Below are positions 10,790-20,071 of a stretch of 64,000 nt of DNA, piece by piece. Position 1 is the first letter of the stretch. Every line of letters begins with the position of its first letter. Source of the stretch: Notolepis coatsorum. Taxonomy: Eukaryota; Chordata; Actinopteri; Aulopiformes; Paralepididae. A program made the translations under genes and the position numbers. The stretch spans positions 163,495,612-163,559,611 of the forward strand of contig OZ020587.1 of NCBI GenBank assembly GCA_963971535.1. The letters run 5' to 3'. The notes below the pieces were generated by a model. The model searched no databases and was not told where the DNA came from. It worked only from the letters and a program-made list of their open reading frames with translations.

Positions 10790-13015
10790 AACAAAGTCTC
10801 AATTCTCGTCCTATTAGATCTAAGCGCAGCGTTTGACACGATCGACCACGATATCCTCCTAATAAATCGTCTAGAAAAGTTAGTTGGTCTTTCTGACTAT
10901 GTATATTAAACTGCTTCAGAACATATTATATCAAAGGGAGAAAATATTACGTCAGGCTTGGAGATCATTCTTCTGAGAAACATGACACCTACTTCGGAGT
11001 TCCACAGGGGAGCTGCCTTGGTCCATTATTATTCTCACTATACATGGTGCCCACTCGGAGACATCATTAGAAAGCACAATGTATGTTTTCCATAGTTACG
11101 CAGATGACACACAATTGTACATCTCCGCTGAACCAAATGATCACACAGCTATAAACTCCATTTCCGCCTGTCTCTTAGCAATAAACAAATGGATGACAAA
11201 CAACTTCCTAAAATTTAATGAGGGCAAAACTGAAATCCTACTAGTCGGTCCTATAACAAAAAGAGAAATGTTACAGAGCAATATGGGGCAACTGACTCCT
11301 TGGATCAAACCCGAAGTTACAAGTCTTGGTGTTATAATAGACTCGGACCTAAGCTTTAAATCACACATCAACAAGGTGACAAAAACATTATTTTTCCACC
11401 TTAGAAACATAGCTAAGGTACGGCCGTTTATAAATCAAAAAGACGCTGAAAAACTGATCCATGCCTTTATCTCAAGCCGACTTGACTAATGCACTCCTTT
11501 TTTTTTTTAACAATTTTTTTTATAATTTCTTTGACATGACATAAAACTAGACACACAAACAGTAACAGTAAATATCCACAATAAATCACAGGACTATGCA
11601 GTCCAGTATTTGAATCAATATAAATGTAGGTTACGAGATATATACATAATACTTACAATACAATACAATACATACATATGCTCTTGCTCGCTGTTCTTCC
11701 CCCCCTTCAGGACCCCCCCTTGGATAATCCATCCATTATTTCGTTTCTAACCAAGGATTACAAAATCATAATTTATGCTATGCTTTATCTTCTCCACCAC
11801 AATTGACCAAATTGCTATGCTGGCTTCATTAACACCTAGGATTTGTGCGGTAGATATCTCTAAATAAATCACATCAAGATAGGTAAGAATCTAAACCTTG
11901 TAATGCACTCCTCACTGGCCTCCCAAAAAAAAACACAGAACGACTCCAACTCATTCAAAACTCGGCAGCTAGAACTAAGAGGAGACACCACCATCAGTCC
12001 TGTATTAGCTAACCTACACTGGCTTCCGGTAACATTTAGAATTGATTTCAAGGTTCTCCTCCTTATATACAAAGCACTAAATGGAACAGGACCAAGCTAC
12101 TGTACATTGCAAATTCTCTAGTCAACTATGTGCCTCCTAGAACATTGCGATCATCTACTACTGGTCTATTGAAGGTTCCAAGCCACAGTCTAAGGAAAAT
12201 CGGGGATGCAGCCTTTGCAAACTATGCACCAAAGTTATGGAACACACTACCTATGGACATTAGGGAAGCTAGATCTCTTAATATTTTCAAAAATAAGCTA
12301 AAAACGTACCTCTTCACCATAGCCTTCTAATACACCCCGCTGTTGATTGTACTGTAGCACTATTTTACTCTGTCCATTCTATTGCATAATTTTACTATCT
12401 ATTCTATTCTACTATTCTATTATTGCACTGTATTATTTTACTCTGTCTATTGCTTTTTATTACAGGTTCAAAACTGTCAGGTATTAAACTGTGTGGGTAT
12501 CAAACAAGTGACTGTCAGGCTTTAAAACTGTGTAGGACCCAGGCCTAGAACTGCACCCTGAGAGAGGGAACTGAGCCCTGAGAGGGAGGTTTGCCCTGGG
12601 TGGGAGGTTCAAAGGGTCAAAGTGGGTATAAAACAGGAGGAAAGACTGTCAAGTTTTAAACTGTGGATACCAAACAGAGAAGGTAAAGACGACTTTGAAC
12701 TGTTGAACAGTAATCAGTAATATATTTTTTTTAATCTATTCTATTCTACAATTTTATTGCACTGCACTATTGCACTATTTTACTCTGTCTATTTTATCTT
12801 ACTCTTTTTATTATTGTCTATTTAAAACTGAATCAAACCATAAACAAGGTGGCCTGTTGGGATGTTAGATCCTAATGTGAAAAACTGTGATTTTATATGT
12901 CTGCACTTTATGTGCTCATTTTATGCCTGTCTTTTTTCTGTTGTGAAGCACTTTGAGCTGCAGTTTCTGTATGAAAGGTGCTATACAAATAACGTTTATT
13001 ATTATTATTATTATT
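10790..13015 (+). pseudogene. L2-like LINE copy, frameshifted and interrupted
   Basis: RT motifs are readable in several frames: LDLSAAFDTIDHDILL near 10820, then YADDTQLYISAEPNDHTAIN in the open frame 11079-11489. The C-terminal part is LANLHWLPVTFRIDFKVLL and APKLWNTLP near 12000-12320. It ends with a 3' tail, ctatacaaataacg then (TTA)n at 12995-13015. Stops and shifts make it inactive. A minus-strand retroposon with a 12-bp duplication interrupts it at 11499. Bases 12350-12940 are its A+T-rich 3' region and contain no gene. Confidence 0.8.
11499..11900 (-). mobile_element. L1-type LINE 3' end inserted in the L2-like LINE
   Basis: Flanked by an exact 12-bp duplication TAATGCACTCCT (11487-11498 and 11901-11912). 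It starts with a T run, the poly(A) of a minus-strand insertion. Its minus-strand sequence matches the end of the L1-like LINE at 20.99-21.3 kb (ttcttacctatcttgatgtg, atggatggattatcca, agcaagagcatatg). It is a classic 5'-truncated target-primed insertion. Confidence 0.88.
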
Positions 13016-13089
13016 AAGCTTAACCTTGGGCTACGCAGGCTCAATGGCTGCCATACACTGGCACCAGGCACACATCACATGGTGTCGCA

Positions 13090-13740
13090 TCTTCATATAA
13101 TGAAATAGCATGTGGGGTGCCGCAAGGCAGCATCCTCGCTCCATTGCTCTTTTCATTAAATATCAATGACATGGTGTCTGCAGTATCTCTCGCATTTTCC
13201 TGCGTGGCCAGGTCCAAGGACGACAGTTACGGTCTGGGCAGCTCTCAGTTTATGAGCCTAGAAAGGGTTCCTATTCACAGAATGGCTTTCTGTCTACAGC
13301 CTGCCGGCTGTGGAACTCTCTGCCCAGGGCCATCCAAACCTCCCCCACTATTGCTGTCTTCAAGAGCCTGCTGTCTTCAAGAGCCTGCCGGGAACTCTCT
13401 GCCCAGGGCCATCCAAACCTCCCCCACTATTGCTGTCTTCAAGAGGGGTGTGAAGCGACATCTGCAACAATAGGTTGCAGTGGGTGCTTGGCCACGGTCC
13501 ACCACTCTTGAAGAACAGGAACATGACATGATATAATGAGGCTCTTTCAGAAAATGTTGTTGTCTATTTTATCTACTGTACTTGTATTATCTATCTTATC
13601 TTCTTAACTCTCTCTTTGTGATTTATTGTATTCTTCTTGGGACCATGTTGGAAACAAGTCGACAGACTTTCACATGTTATCCTTGTACCCCTTGTTTTTA
13701 TACTTTTGTATAAATTGTATGTACTAAATAAAAATCAAGA
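13090..13740 (+). pseudogene. LINE fragment with 70-bp tandem duplication
   Basis: The frame begins VPQGSILAPLLFSLNIND (RT motif), then loses coherence. Near 13305-13442 a block beginning gaactctctgcccagggcc is present twice. It encodes the LWNSLP/AIQTSPTIAVFK-type C-terminal end. An A+T-rich tail ends in aaataaaaatcaag. Confidence 0.65.
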
Positions 13741-13749
13741 AGGGATGAT

Positions 13750-14085
13750 TAGGTGGCCTTGATGTCAGAGACCTGATTGGGAATTGGGCCAGGAACGTCG
13801 GGGGAACCCCCTACTCTTTGCGATAGGCGTCCGGGGTTCTTTAACGACGAGATTCAGTCAGGACCTCGATTTAGTGTCTCATCCAAAGGACGGCACTCAC
13901 AGCTATACGGTGTCCCTATCACCGTAACAGGGGCATTGTTACTGACTAGTCCAGAGGACAGAGTGCCCCCTGCTGGACAACAACACCAGTTTCCAACAAC
14001 GGCCTTGACCGGGCTCGAACCGGTGATCTTCCGATCATGAGTCCAGAGCTCTATTCATGTAGCCAGGCTGCCGGACATGTTCATA
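13750..14085 (-). mobile_element. tRNA-derived SINE, antisense
   Basis: Minus strand: B box GGTTCGAGCCC preceded by gatcggaagatcacc and a tRNA-like head near 14080, with a body ending near 13750. A different family from the SINE at 9826. Confidence 0.6.
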
Positions 14086-14193
14086 TCTCAATCTAAACGA
14101 TACTCTTGAGTATTAACATGAAAGCTGAACTCCCACACGATACCAGCATGTTTGTGTGTAAGAGCATCTAATGACTGCTACCCCTCTTTGTAG

Positions 14194-14359
14194 GTATTGT
14201 GTATTGGACTGTCCTGGGACGGGGTTCTGAGTTTGGTTCTATCAAACGGGCCTACATGACCACCTTCACTGACCACGGCAACAACCCAGTTAAAGAGGTG
14301 GATCTCAACCTGAGATACATCGCTAACCCTGACGGCATCGCAGTGGACTGGATAGGAGG
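14194..14359 (+). CDS. lrp2: lrp2 exon 6 of window: YWTD propeller blade
   Basis: A 166-base exon, phase 1 to 2. It starts in the strand IVYWTVLGRGS, a variant YWTD repeat, and ends NPDGIAVDWIGG, the conserved P-x-G-x-A-V-D-W loop of LRP propellers. The exon break in the glycine before the next YWTD is usual for this family. A (CCTCT)n tract starts about 20 bases after the donor. Confidence 0.9.
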
Positions 14360-14379
14360 GTATTTCACTTAAGCATTCT

Positions 14380-14935
14380 CCTCTCCTCTTTTCTCCTCTC
14401 CTGTCGTCTCCTCTCCTCTCCTCTTTTCGCCTCTCCTCTCTTGTCCTCTCCTCCCCTCCCCCTCCTCTCTTCTCGGGGGCGACAGTGGCTCAGGAGGTAG
14501 AGCAGTTGTCTGGCAATCCTGAGGTTCCCGGTTCGATTCCCGCTCCTCCCAGGCAGCATGTCAAAGTGTCCTTGAGCAAGACACTTGACCCCTAATTGCT
14601 CCCGATGAGCAGGTTGGCTCCTTGCATGGCTGCCTCCGCCATCGGTGTGTGACTGTGTGAGTGAATGGGTAAAAATGTGAGGAACAAATTGTAAAGCACT
14701 TTGGATAAAAGAGATATATAAATGCAGCCATTTACCATTCTCCTATCTTCTCCTCTCTGCTCATCTCTTCTCCTCTCCTCTCTTCTCTTCTCCTCTCTTC
14801 TCTTCTCCTCGCCTCTGTTCTCTTATCTTCTCCACTAATCTCTTCTCCTCTCTTCTCTTCTCTCCCATCATCTCTTCTCCTCTCTTCTCTTCTCCTCTCC
14901 TCGCCTCTCTTCTCTTCTCTTCTCTCCTTACTCTA
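14380..14935 (+). repeat. (TCTCC)n tracts flanking a SINE
   Basis: Imperfect ctcctctcctctt repeats at 14380-14473 and 14736-14935 frame the SINE at 14474-14735, as if the SINE entered one continuous pyrimidine tract. The tract runs close to the exon 7 acceptor. Confidence 0.85.
14474..14735 (+). mobile_element. tRNA-derived teleost SINE
   Basis: Head gcgacagtggctcaggagg with A-box TGGCTCAGGAGG and B-box GGTTCGATTCC. The body is cttgagcaagacacttga and gcatggctgcctccgcca. The L2-like tail is gtaaagcactttggataaa and tataaatgcagcc. A widespread ray-finned-fish SINE layout that supports the host assignment. Confidence 0.88.
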
Positions 14936-14984
14936 AACGTCTCTCAGTTGTTCTATATCTCAATACCCTTCTTTTGTTTTTCAG

Positions 14985-15113
14985 GCACATTTACTGGACA
15001 GATGCAGGCACCAATCGGATTGAAGTAGCCAAACTGGATGGGCGGTACAGGAAGTGGTTGATCCATACCGACCTGGACCAGCCTGCTGCCATTGTGGTCA
15101 ATCCATCACTCGG
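14985..15113 (+). CDS. lrp2: lrp2 exon 7 of window: YWTD propeller blade
   Basis: A 43-codon exon, phase 2 to 2, encoding [19 protein letters not shown] followed by a segment ending NPSLG. It contains one canonical YWTD and the DLDQPAAI loop found at the same place in megalin. Acceptor tttttcag, donor gtaatg. Confidence 0.92.
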
Positions 15114-15367
15114 GTAATGAGACTGATGATAAGCTATCTTAGGCTCTGATAACATACAGAAGATAATGTGTAAAAAAAAATACGTGTAGTTCATAAAACT
15201 TTGCGGTTAGTCAAATGTTTATCACTGAAATGCCTCAAAGATTTTTAATGTTAGGAAAAGTATTTAAGAACATTGTTGGAGATAACAAATTATATGCCGC
15301 AATAGTTGTTTTTCCCAGCTGGTGATTCCTAGGATAGGTTGCAAACTTGTAGCGATAACTACAGTTG

Positions 15368-15850
15368 TTTAACCCTTTCACTACCACACTACAGAAGGTT
15401 AACCCTTTCACTACCACACTACAGACGGTTTAAGTTTACGTTTATTTGGCTATTCTTCCTGGGGGTCCATAACACGTAAAAAATACAGTTACAGACTTTA
15501 TACACTTACAACATTCACATGGCATACAGACAATTAAAACAACAATAAATACTCCTTATCAAATTCATAATACAATACAACAATGCATACTCCTAATCAA
15601 TTCATAATACAATACAACAATACCTACTCATAATTCATTCACAATACAATACAGCATAATATACTATTTCGTTTTTACATACATTATCTATGTTCACCGT
15701 CTGTAGTGTGGTAGTGAAAGGGTTAACCTTCTGTAGTGGTAGTGAAAGGGTTAACCCTGTGTCGCGTGGCAGTGAAAGGGTTAACCTTATGTATCGTCGC
15801 AGTGAAAGGGTTAACCCTTTGGGTAGTGTGGTTAGTGAAAGGGGGTTAAT
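15368..15850. repeat. 30-bp minisatellite, two arms in opposite orientation
   Basis: Units ttaaccctttcactacca + cactacagaagg occur at 15368-15430. In reverse (gtagtgtggtagtgaaaggg) they occur at 15703-15850, up to 18 bases before exon 8. Between them (15431-15700) lies an A+T-rich tract with aatacaatacaacaata units and no gene. Confidence 0.85.
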
Positions 15851-15867
15851 GTATGTCGTATCCGTAG

Positions 15868-16088
15868 AACCATGTACTGGACCGACTGGGGCAGGAGGCC
15901 CCGGATCGAGACGGCCTGGATGGACGGGCAGCACCGGCAGGTCCTGCTGGGGGAGGACCTGGGCTGGCCCACTGGCCTCTCGCTGGACTACCTGAACGGG
16001 AACCGGATCTACTGGTGCGACTCTAAGGAGAACATCATCGAGTCCATGTGGCCGGACGGCACGGACCGGAAGTCCGTCATCACAGGAG
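15868..16088 (+). CDS. lrp2: lrp2 exon 8 of window: two YWTD propeller blades
   Basis: A 221-base exon, phase 2 to 1. It carries two blades, TMYWTDWGRRPRIETAWMDG and RIYWCDSKENIIESMWPDG, separated by EDLGWPTGLSLDYLN. In the second blade the YWTD threonine is cysteine (YWCD). Its acceptor (tccgtag) lies just after a minisatellite of 30-bp units. The open frame that continues past the donor into the TCCTC repeat is not coding. Confidence 0.92.
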
Positions 16089-16111
16089 GTGAGGACCCCA
16101 CGGAACCTTAC

Positions 16112-16503
16112 ACAGTAGAGGGGAGAGTCTGTACCTCTCCTCTCTTCTCCTCTTTTCTCCTCTCCTTTCCTCTCTTCTTTTCTCCTCTCCTCTCCTCTCC
16201 TCTCCACTCCTGTTGTCTTGTCTCCATTCCTCTCCTCTCTTCTCTTCTCCTCTCCTCTCCTCTCCTCTCCACTCCTGTTGTCTTGTCTCCATTCCTCTCC
16301 TCTCTTCTCTTCTCCTCTCCTCTCCTCTCTTGTCCTCTTTTCTCCTACCTTCTCCTCTCCTCTCCGCTCATCACTTCTCCTCTCCTCTCCTTTCCTTTCC
16401 TCTCCTCTCCTCTCCTCTCCTCTCCTCTCCTCTCCTCTCCTCTCCTCTCCTCTCCTCTCCTCTCCTCTCCTCTCCTCTCCTCTCCTCTCCTCTCCTCTCC
16501 TTA
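16112..16503 (+). repeat. (TCCTC)n microsatellite in intron 8
   Basis: About 390 bases of ctcct/tctcc. Short similar flanks (acacagtagag..gagagtc) lie at 16109 and 16526, so the array grew inside a duplicated 30-base segment. Long Ser/Leu/Pro frames and the Arg/Glu frame on the minus strand come only from the repeat. Confidence 0.95.
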
Positions 16504-16559
16504 CTCTAAACCCACAGAACTTTACACAGTAGAGTGGAGAGTCCGTATTGGACATGTAG

Positions 16560-17220
16560 AATGATCACAGTTTGCAGTGGAACTATAAGGCTTTGGGCCA
16601 AGTGGTGAAAGAAGAGGCAGTTTGTCATCAGCTGCTTTGTGATGTATATTTCTTTCAACCAGTCAAAATATGTTTCCAAAAGGTGTTTTCAAAAAAGTTA
16701 AGTTAAATATAAAAATATTTAACAAACCAAAAAAACGAGGCCCTTGACTAAAGAGTCCATGTTGCCTCCAGCGCGTCCACAGCAGCACTGCCTCAGAGGA
16801 GCTCCTATCCCCAGCTTTATACAGGTGGCTCCTCCCACAGGGACAGACCAGTTACATTTCAAATCAATTATCAACAATTAGCCAATTTGTTCTGGGCTGC
16901 AACATACAATATATGACATTATTCATTTGTAAAGTTAAACAAACCGTTCAACATTACCTGTCCTATGGCCACTTAAATATCAATCAAACACCCCTGCACT
17001 CTACCGCACTTGGTATATTATTCCCCCGGGAACCCCTCCTAGAAAGAAACTTGGATTCTCCCGGCTCCAGGTTTGGCAGCTCCAGGGGTAAACTAGAGGT
17101 GTGGTGAGTCGCAGGAGAGCACCGAGACGTAACGTTGTATAATTTCTATTTTAGTAAACATTGAAAACGGGTCCCACAGACCCGAACACCACACAGGGGT
17201 AACCTAGCAGATACCGTCCA
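16560..17220 (+). other. Intron 8, nothing recognised
   Basis: A+T-rich sequence without an ORF over 65 codons, no terminal repeats and no RNA gene that I can see. Confidence 0.4.
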
Positions 17221-17315
17221 ACTGGAAGTGATCAGAGAACAAGGTGTGAGTTAACCTTCTGTAATGTGGTCGTGAAAGGGTTAAACTCACACCTTGTTCT
17301 CTGGTCACTTCCAGT
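17221..17315. repeat. 32-bp inverted repeat around one minisatellite unit
   Basis: Left arm 17221-17252 (actggaagtgatcagag...) and right arm 17284-17315 are reverse complements at 31 of 32 positions. The 31-base loop is one unit of the 30-bp minisatellite. Confidence 0.9.
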
Positions 17316-17691
17316 CTGTAGTGTGATAGTGTGCTAGTAAAGGGTTAACCTTCTGTAGTGTGATAGTAAAGGGTTAACCTTCTGTAGTGTGGTAGTGAAA
17401 GGGTTAACCCGTGTGGTAGTGCAGCAGTGAAAGGGTTAACCTTCCGTAGTGCCGCAGTGAAAGGGTTAAACCGTGTGGTAGTGCAGCAGTGAAAGGGTTA
17501 ACCTTCCGTAGTGCCGCAGTGAAAGGGTTAAACCGTGTGGTAGTGCAGCAGTGAAAGGGTTAACCTTCCGTAGTGCCGCAGTGAAAGGGTTAAACCGTGT
17601 GGTAGTGCAGCAGTGAAAGGGTTAACCTTCCGTAGTGCCGCAGTGATAGGGTTAAACCGTGTGGTAGTGCGGCAGTGAGAGGGTTAACGGC
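17251..17691 (+). repeat. 30-bp minisatellite before exon 9
   Basis: About 14 copies of gtagtgtggtagtgaaaggg + ttaaccttct-type units. A higher-order alternation (cgtgtggtagtgcagcag / cttccgtagtgccgcag) develops in the second half, showing 60-bp blocks. It ends 25 bases before the acceptor. Confidence 0.9.
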
Positions 17692-17715
17692 GTCCCCCCC
17701 CCCCCCCCGGTCCAG

Positions 17716-17895
17716 ACATTGGGAACCCCTTCTCTCTGGACGTGTTCGAGGGCCACGTCTACTGGACCACCAAGGACCGCGGAGAGGTCTGGAGGACCGA
17801 CAAGTTCGGCCACGGCACCAAGGTGAAGGTGCTGACCATCAACCCCTGGCTGACCCAAGTACGCATCTACCAGGAGCACCGGCAGAACCACTCAG
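17716..17895 (+). CDS. lrp2: lrp2 exon 9 of window: last YWTD blade
   Basis: A 60-codon exon, phase 1 to 1, reading DIGNPFSLDVFEGHVYWTT and ending near VRIYQEHRQNHS. It includes the closing blade and the NPWLTQVRI segment that ends the final megalin propeller. A 440-bp minisatellite and a C run sit immediately before its acceptor. The intron side of its donor carries partial copies of the exon end (see 17897-17968). Confidence 0.92.
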
Positions 17896-17896
17896 G

Positions 17897-17968
17897 TGAG
17901 AAGAACTCATCTACCGGAACCTAGAACACATCTACCAGAACCTAGAACACATCTACCAGAACCACTCG
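17897..17968 (+). repeat. Partial repeats of exon 9 end beside its donor
   Basis: The intron start contains three copies of a 25-base unit (acacatctaccagaacct). The last runs into accactcgggtcagaac, a near copy of the exon 9 end plus donor (accactcag/gtgagaag). A decoy donor-like gtcaga lies about 70 bases downstream of the true one. Confidence 0.65.
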
Positions 17969-18299
17969 GGTCAGAACACACTGGTGGAGGTTTTTCTTTT
18001 TCTTAATTTTTTTATTATGGATATCTTGCTCCATTTTAAGTAGATGTGATGGGAAACTCAAATCTATATGCAAAAGCAATACACCAATGAACACTTTCTA
18101 AGAGAGTGCTTTGCGTATGGCAGGGCAGAGAGGTAGGCCTCTGGTGTGAACCCTATTATGTGCACTCACAAACTTGCTTTACAAACCAAGTGTATCAGCA
18201 ATTTCATACACATATACGCACAATAAATAAGAATAAACAATAAAAAAAATCAACTAAGACAGTTACAAGTCGACACACGGGTCATAAAGACGGTGATCA

Positions 18300-18612
18300 T
18301 GTTATGAAGGTGCCATGTTAAGCAGGGTATTGTTCTGCCCTCCCCGATCATCTGAGAGCGCCACAGTCCATTGAGGCTTTCAAAAGGGGACTAAAAACAT
18401 TTGTTTTTAACAAGGCATTTGCCTAAATGGACCGACTGATGATGCCTTGTGTGTTTTTAATTATCATTGTTTTAGTTTTTTTTTTATCTGAATGTTTCTT
18501 TAATTTCATTGGTTGTTTTATTCATTTTAATTGTTTTATTCGTGACATTTCTTCCCCTTTCATGTAGCACATATAAAGTGTGTTACAAATATAATTTATT
18601 ATTATTATTGTT
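18300..18612 (+). pseudogene. LINE 3' end fragment
   Basis: A conceptual peptide of the type LPSPII..SAT..IEAFKRGLKTFVFNKAFA (RT C-terminus) is followed by ttaattatcattgttttag and a tail with catataaagtgtgttacaaa then (TTA)n. Bases 17990-18300 upstream hold no recognised feature. Confidence 0.5.
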
Positions 18613-18621
18613 CTATATTAG

Positions 18622-19090
18622 ATATCTGTCTCCTCAGACCCCAACCGCTGTAAAGACATGTCCTCTCTCTCTGTCTCCTCAGTCCCCAACCCCTGTAAAG
18701 ACATGTCCTCTCTCTCTGTCTCCTCAGTCCCCAACCGCTGTAAAGACATGTCCTCTCTCTCTGTCTCCTCAGACCCCAACCCCTGTAAATACATGTCCTC
18801 TCTCTCTGTCTCCTCAGACCCCAACCCCTGTAAAGACATGTCCTCTCTCTCTGTCTCCTCAGTCCCCAACCCCTGTAAAGACATGTCCTCTCTCTCTGTC
18901 TCCTCAGTCCCCAACCCCTGTAAAGACATGTCCTCTCTCTCTGTCTCCTCAGTCCCCAACCCCTGTAAAGACATGTCCTCTCTATCTGTCTCCTCAGTCC
19001 CCAACCGCTGTAAAGACATGTCCTCTCTCTCTCTGTCTCCTCAGTCCCCAACCCCTGTAAAGACATGTCCTCTCTCTCTGTCTCCTCTGT
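18622..19090 (+). repeat. 45-bp array copied from exon 10 acceptor and exon start
   Basis: Ten contiguous 45-base units. Each contains tctctgtctcctcag followed by tccccaacccctgtaaagac, a near copy of the exon 10 acceptor and first 20 bases (ctcag/tccccaacccctgtaagg). CAG acceptor-like sites recur every 45 bases from about 18634 to 19042, all upstream of the true site at 19421. Units stay open in all forward frames (45 is divisible by 3), which explains the 157-187-codon frames here; these are not genes. Confidence 0.92.
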
Positions 19091-19421
19091 GTTCAAATAG
19101 TGACAAACGGAAAAAGAAAAGATATATATAAAAAAAGAAAAAGTATTAAAAAAAAAACTTTTGTACATAAAACTGAAATGTTTGTAACCTTTGCTAAATG
19201 ATATACTGAATTATGTTTCTTTTTTGTATTTTAAATATTTTTTTGTGTAAATAGTGTAATGTAAAAAAAGGTAGGCAATTATAAGCCTCGGCTTCAGCCT
19301 ACACCTTTTCAGTAATTTTTTTTTTTAAGTTCTACTACTATGCTTAAAAAAGAAGAAAAAAATACCGAAATAAAATCATCCATTCATTCATTCATTCAAG
19401 TGTCCTCTCTGTCTCCCTCAG

Positions 19422-19541
19422 TCCCCAACCCCTGTAAGGACGTGTGCAGTCACCTGTGTCTCCTGCGTCCGGGCGGCTACACCTGCTCCTGTCCACAGGG
19501 ATCCTCCACCGTCAGCTACAACTCCAACGAATGTGACGCAG
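19422..19541 (+). CDS. lrp2: lrp2 exon 10 of window: EGF module after the propeller
   Basis: A 40-codon exon, phase 1 to 1: [19 protein letters not shown] then [10 protein letters not shown] and a closing ECDA. The six-cysteine pattern and the [11 protein letters not shown] core are characteristic of the EGF following LRP propellers. About 330-790 bases upstream lies an array of ten 45-bp copies of this exon's acceptor and first 20 or so bases. Confidence 0.93.
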
Positions 19542-19554
19542 GTATGACGGCTGG

Positions 19555-19720
19555 TGCTGCCAGTGACTGGGCTGGGGTCAGGGATCAGGGTTGGGTCAGT
19601 CCACCTCCGGTTCACTTAGTGACTCAGCTGGGGTCGGGGTCAGGGTCAGGTCAGTCCACTTAGTGACTCAGCTGGGGTCAGGGTCGGGGGTCAGGGGTCG
19701 GGGTCGGGTCACTCCACCTC
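19555..19720 (+). repeat. Minisatellite ggggtcagggt
   Basis: Three imperfect longer units (gtgactcagctggggtcagg and variants) follow the exon 10 donor. Bases 19721-20030 show no recognised feature. Confidence 0.7.
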
Positions 19721-20071
19721 ATTTCTGTCTTCACAAGTAACCAGTTTAGCAAATACATGCAGCGTTTAGCTGCACGCACAGTAGTATGCAGATTTCATCA
19801 TCATTTAGGGCTGAATAATGAACCTCCTGTTGCACCTAGCCAAGAAGATTTTGGTGTGCTACATTATCTTAGATTGGATTCAAATGTATTGTCATTATTT
19901 GATTTAGATTTTATTTTATGTAAATACAAACAATATAAAAGCCCTTCCCACGAGCCCCGCCCCCTCCCACAAGCGCTGCCTGACCTCCATGGTGCTACCA
20001 CCACCACTACTGTGTCTCCGTCTGACATTGTGACAATGTTGTTGTTGTTATTGTTGTTGTTCTTGTTGTTA

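Noticed and set aside
15635..16564. 306-codon minus frame and 230-codon plus frame around exon 8
   Set aside because: Only exon 8 is coding; the rest is the TCCTC microsatellite read in either direction.
18509..19168. Frames of 133-187 codons on both strands
   Set aside because: They result from the 45-bp array, whose unit length is a multiple of three.
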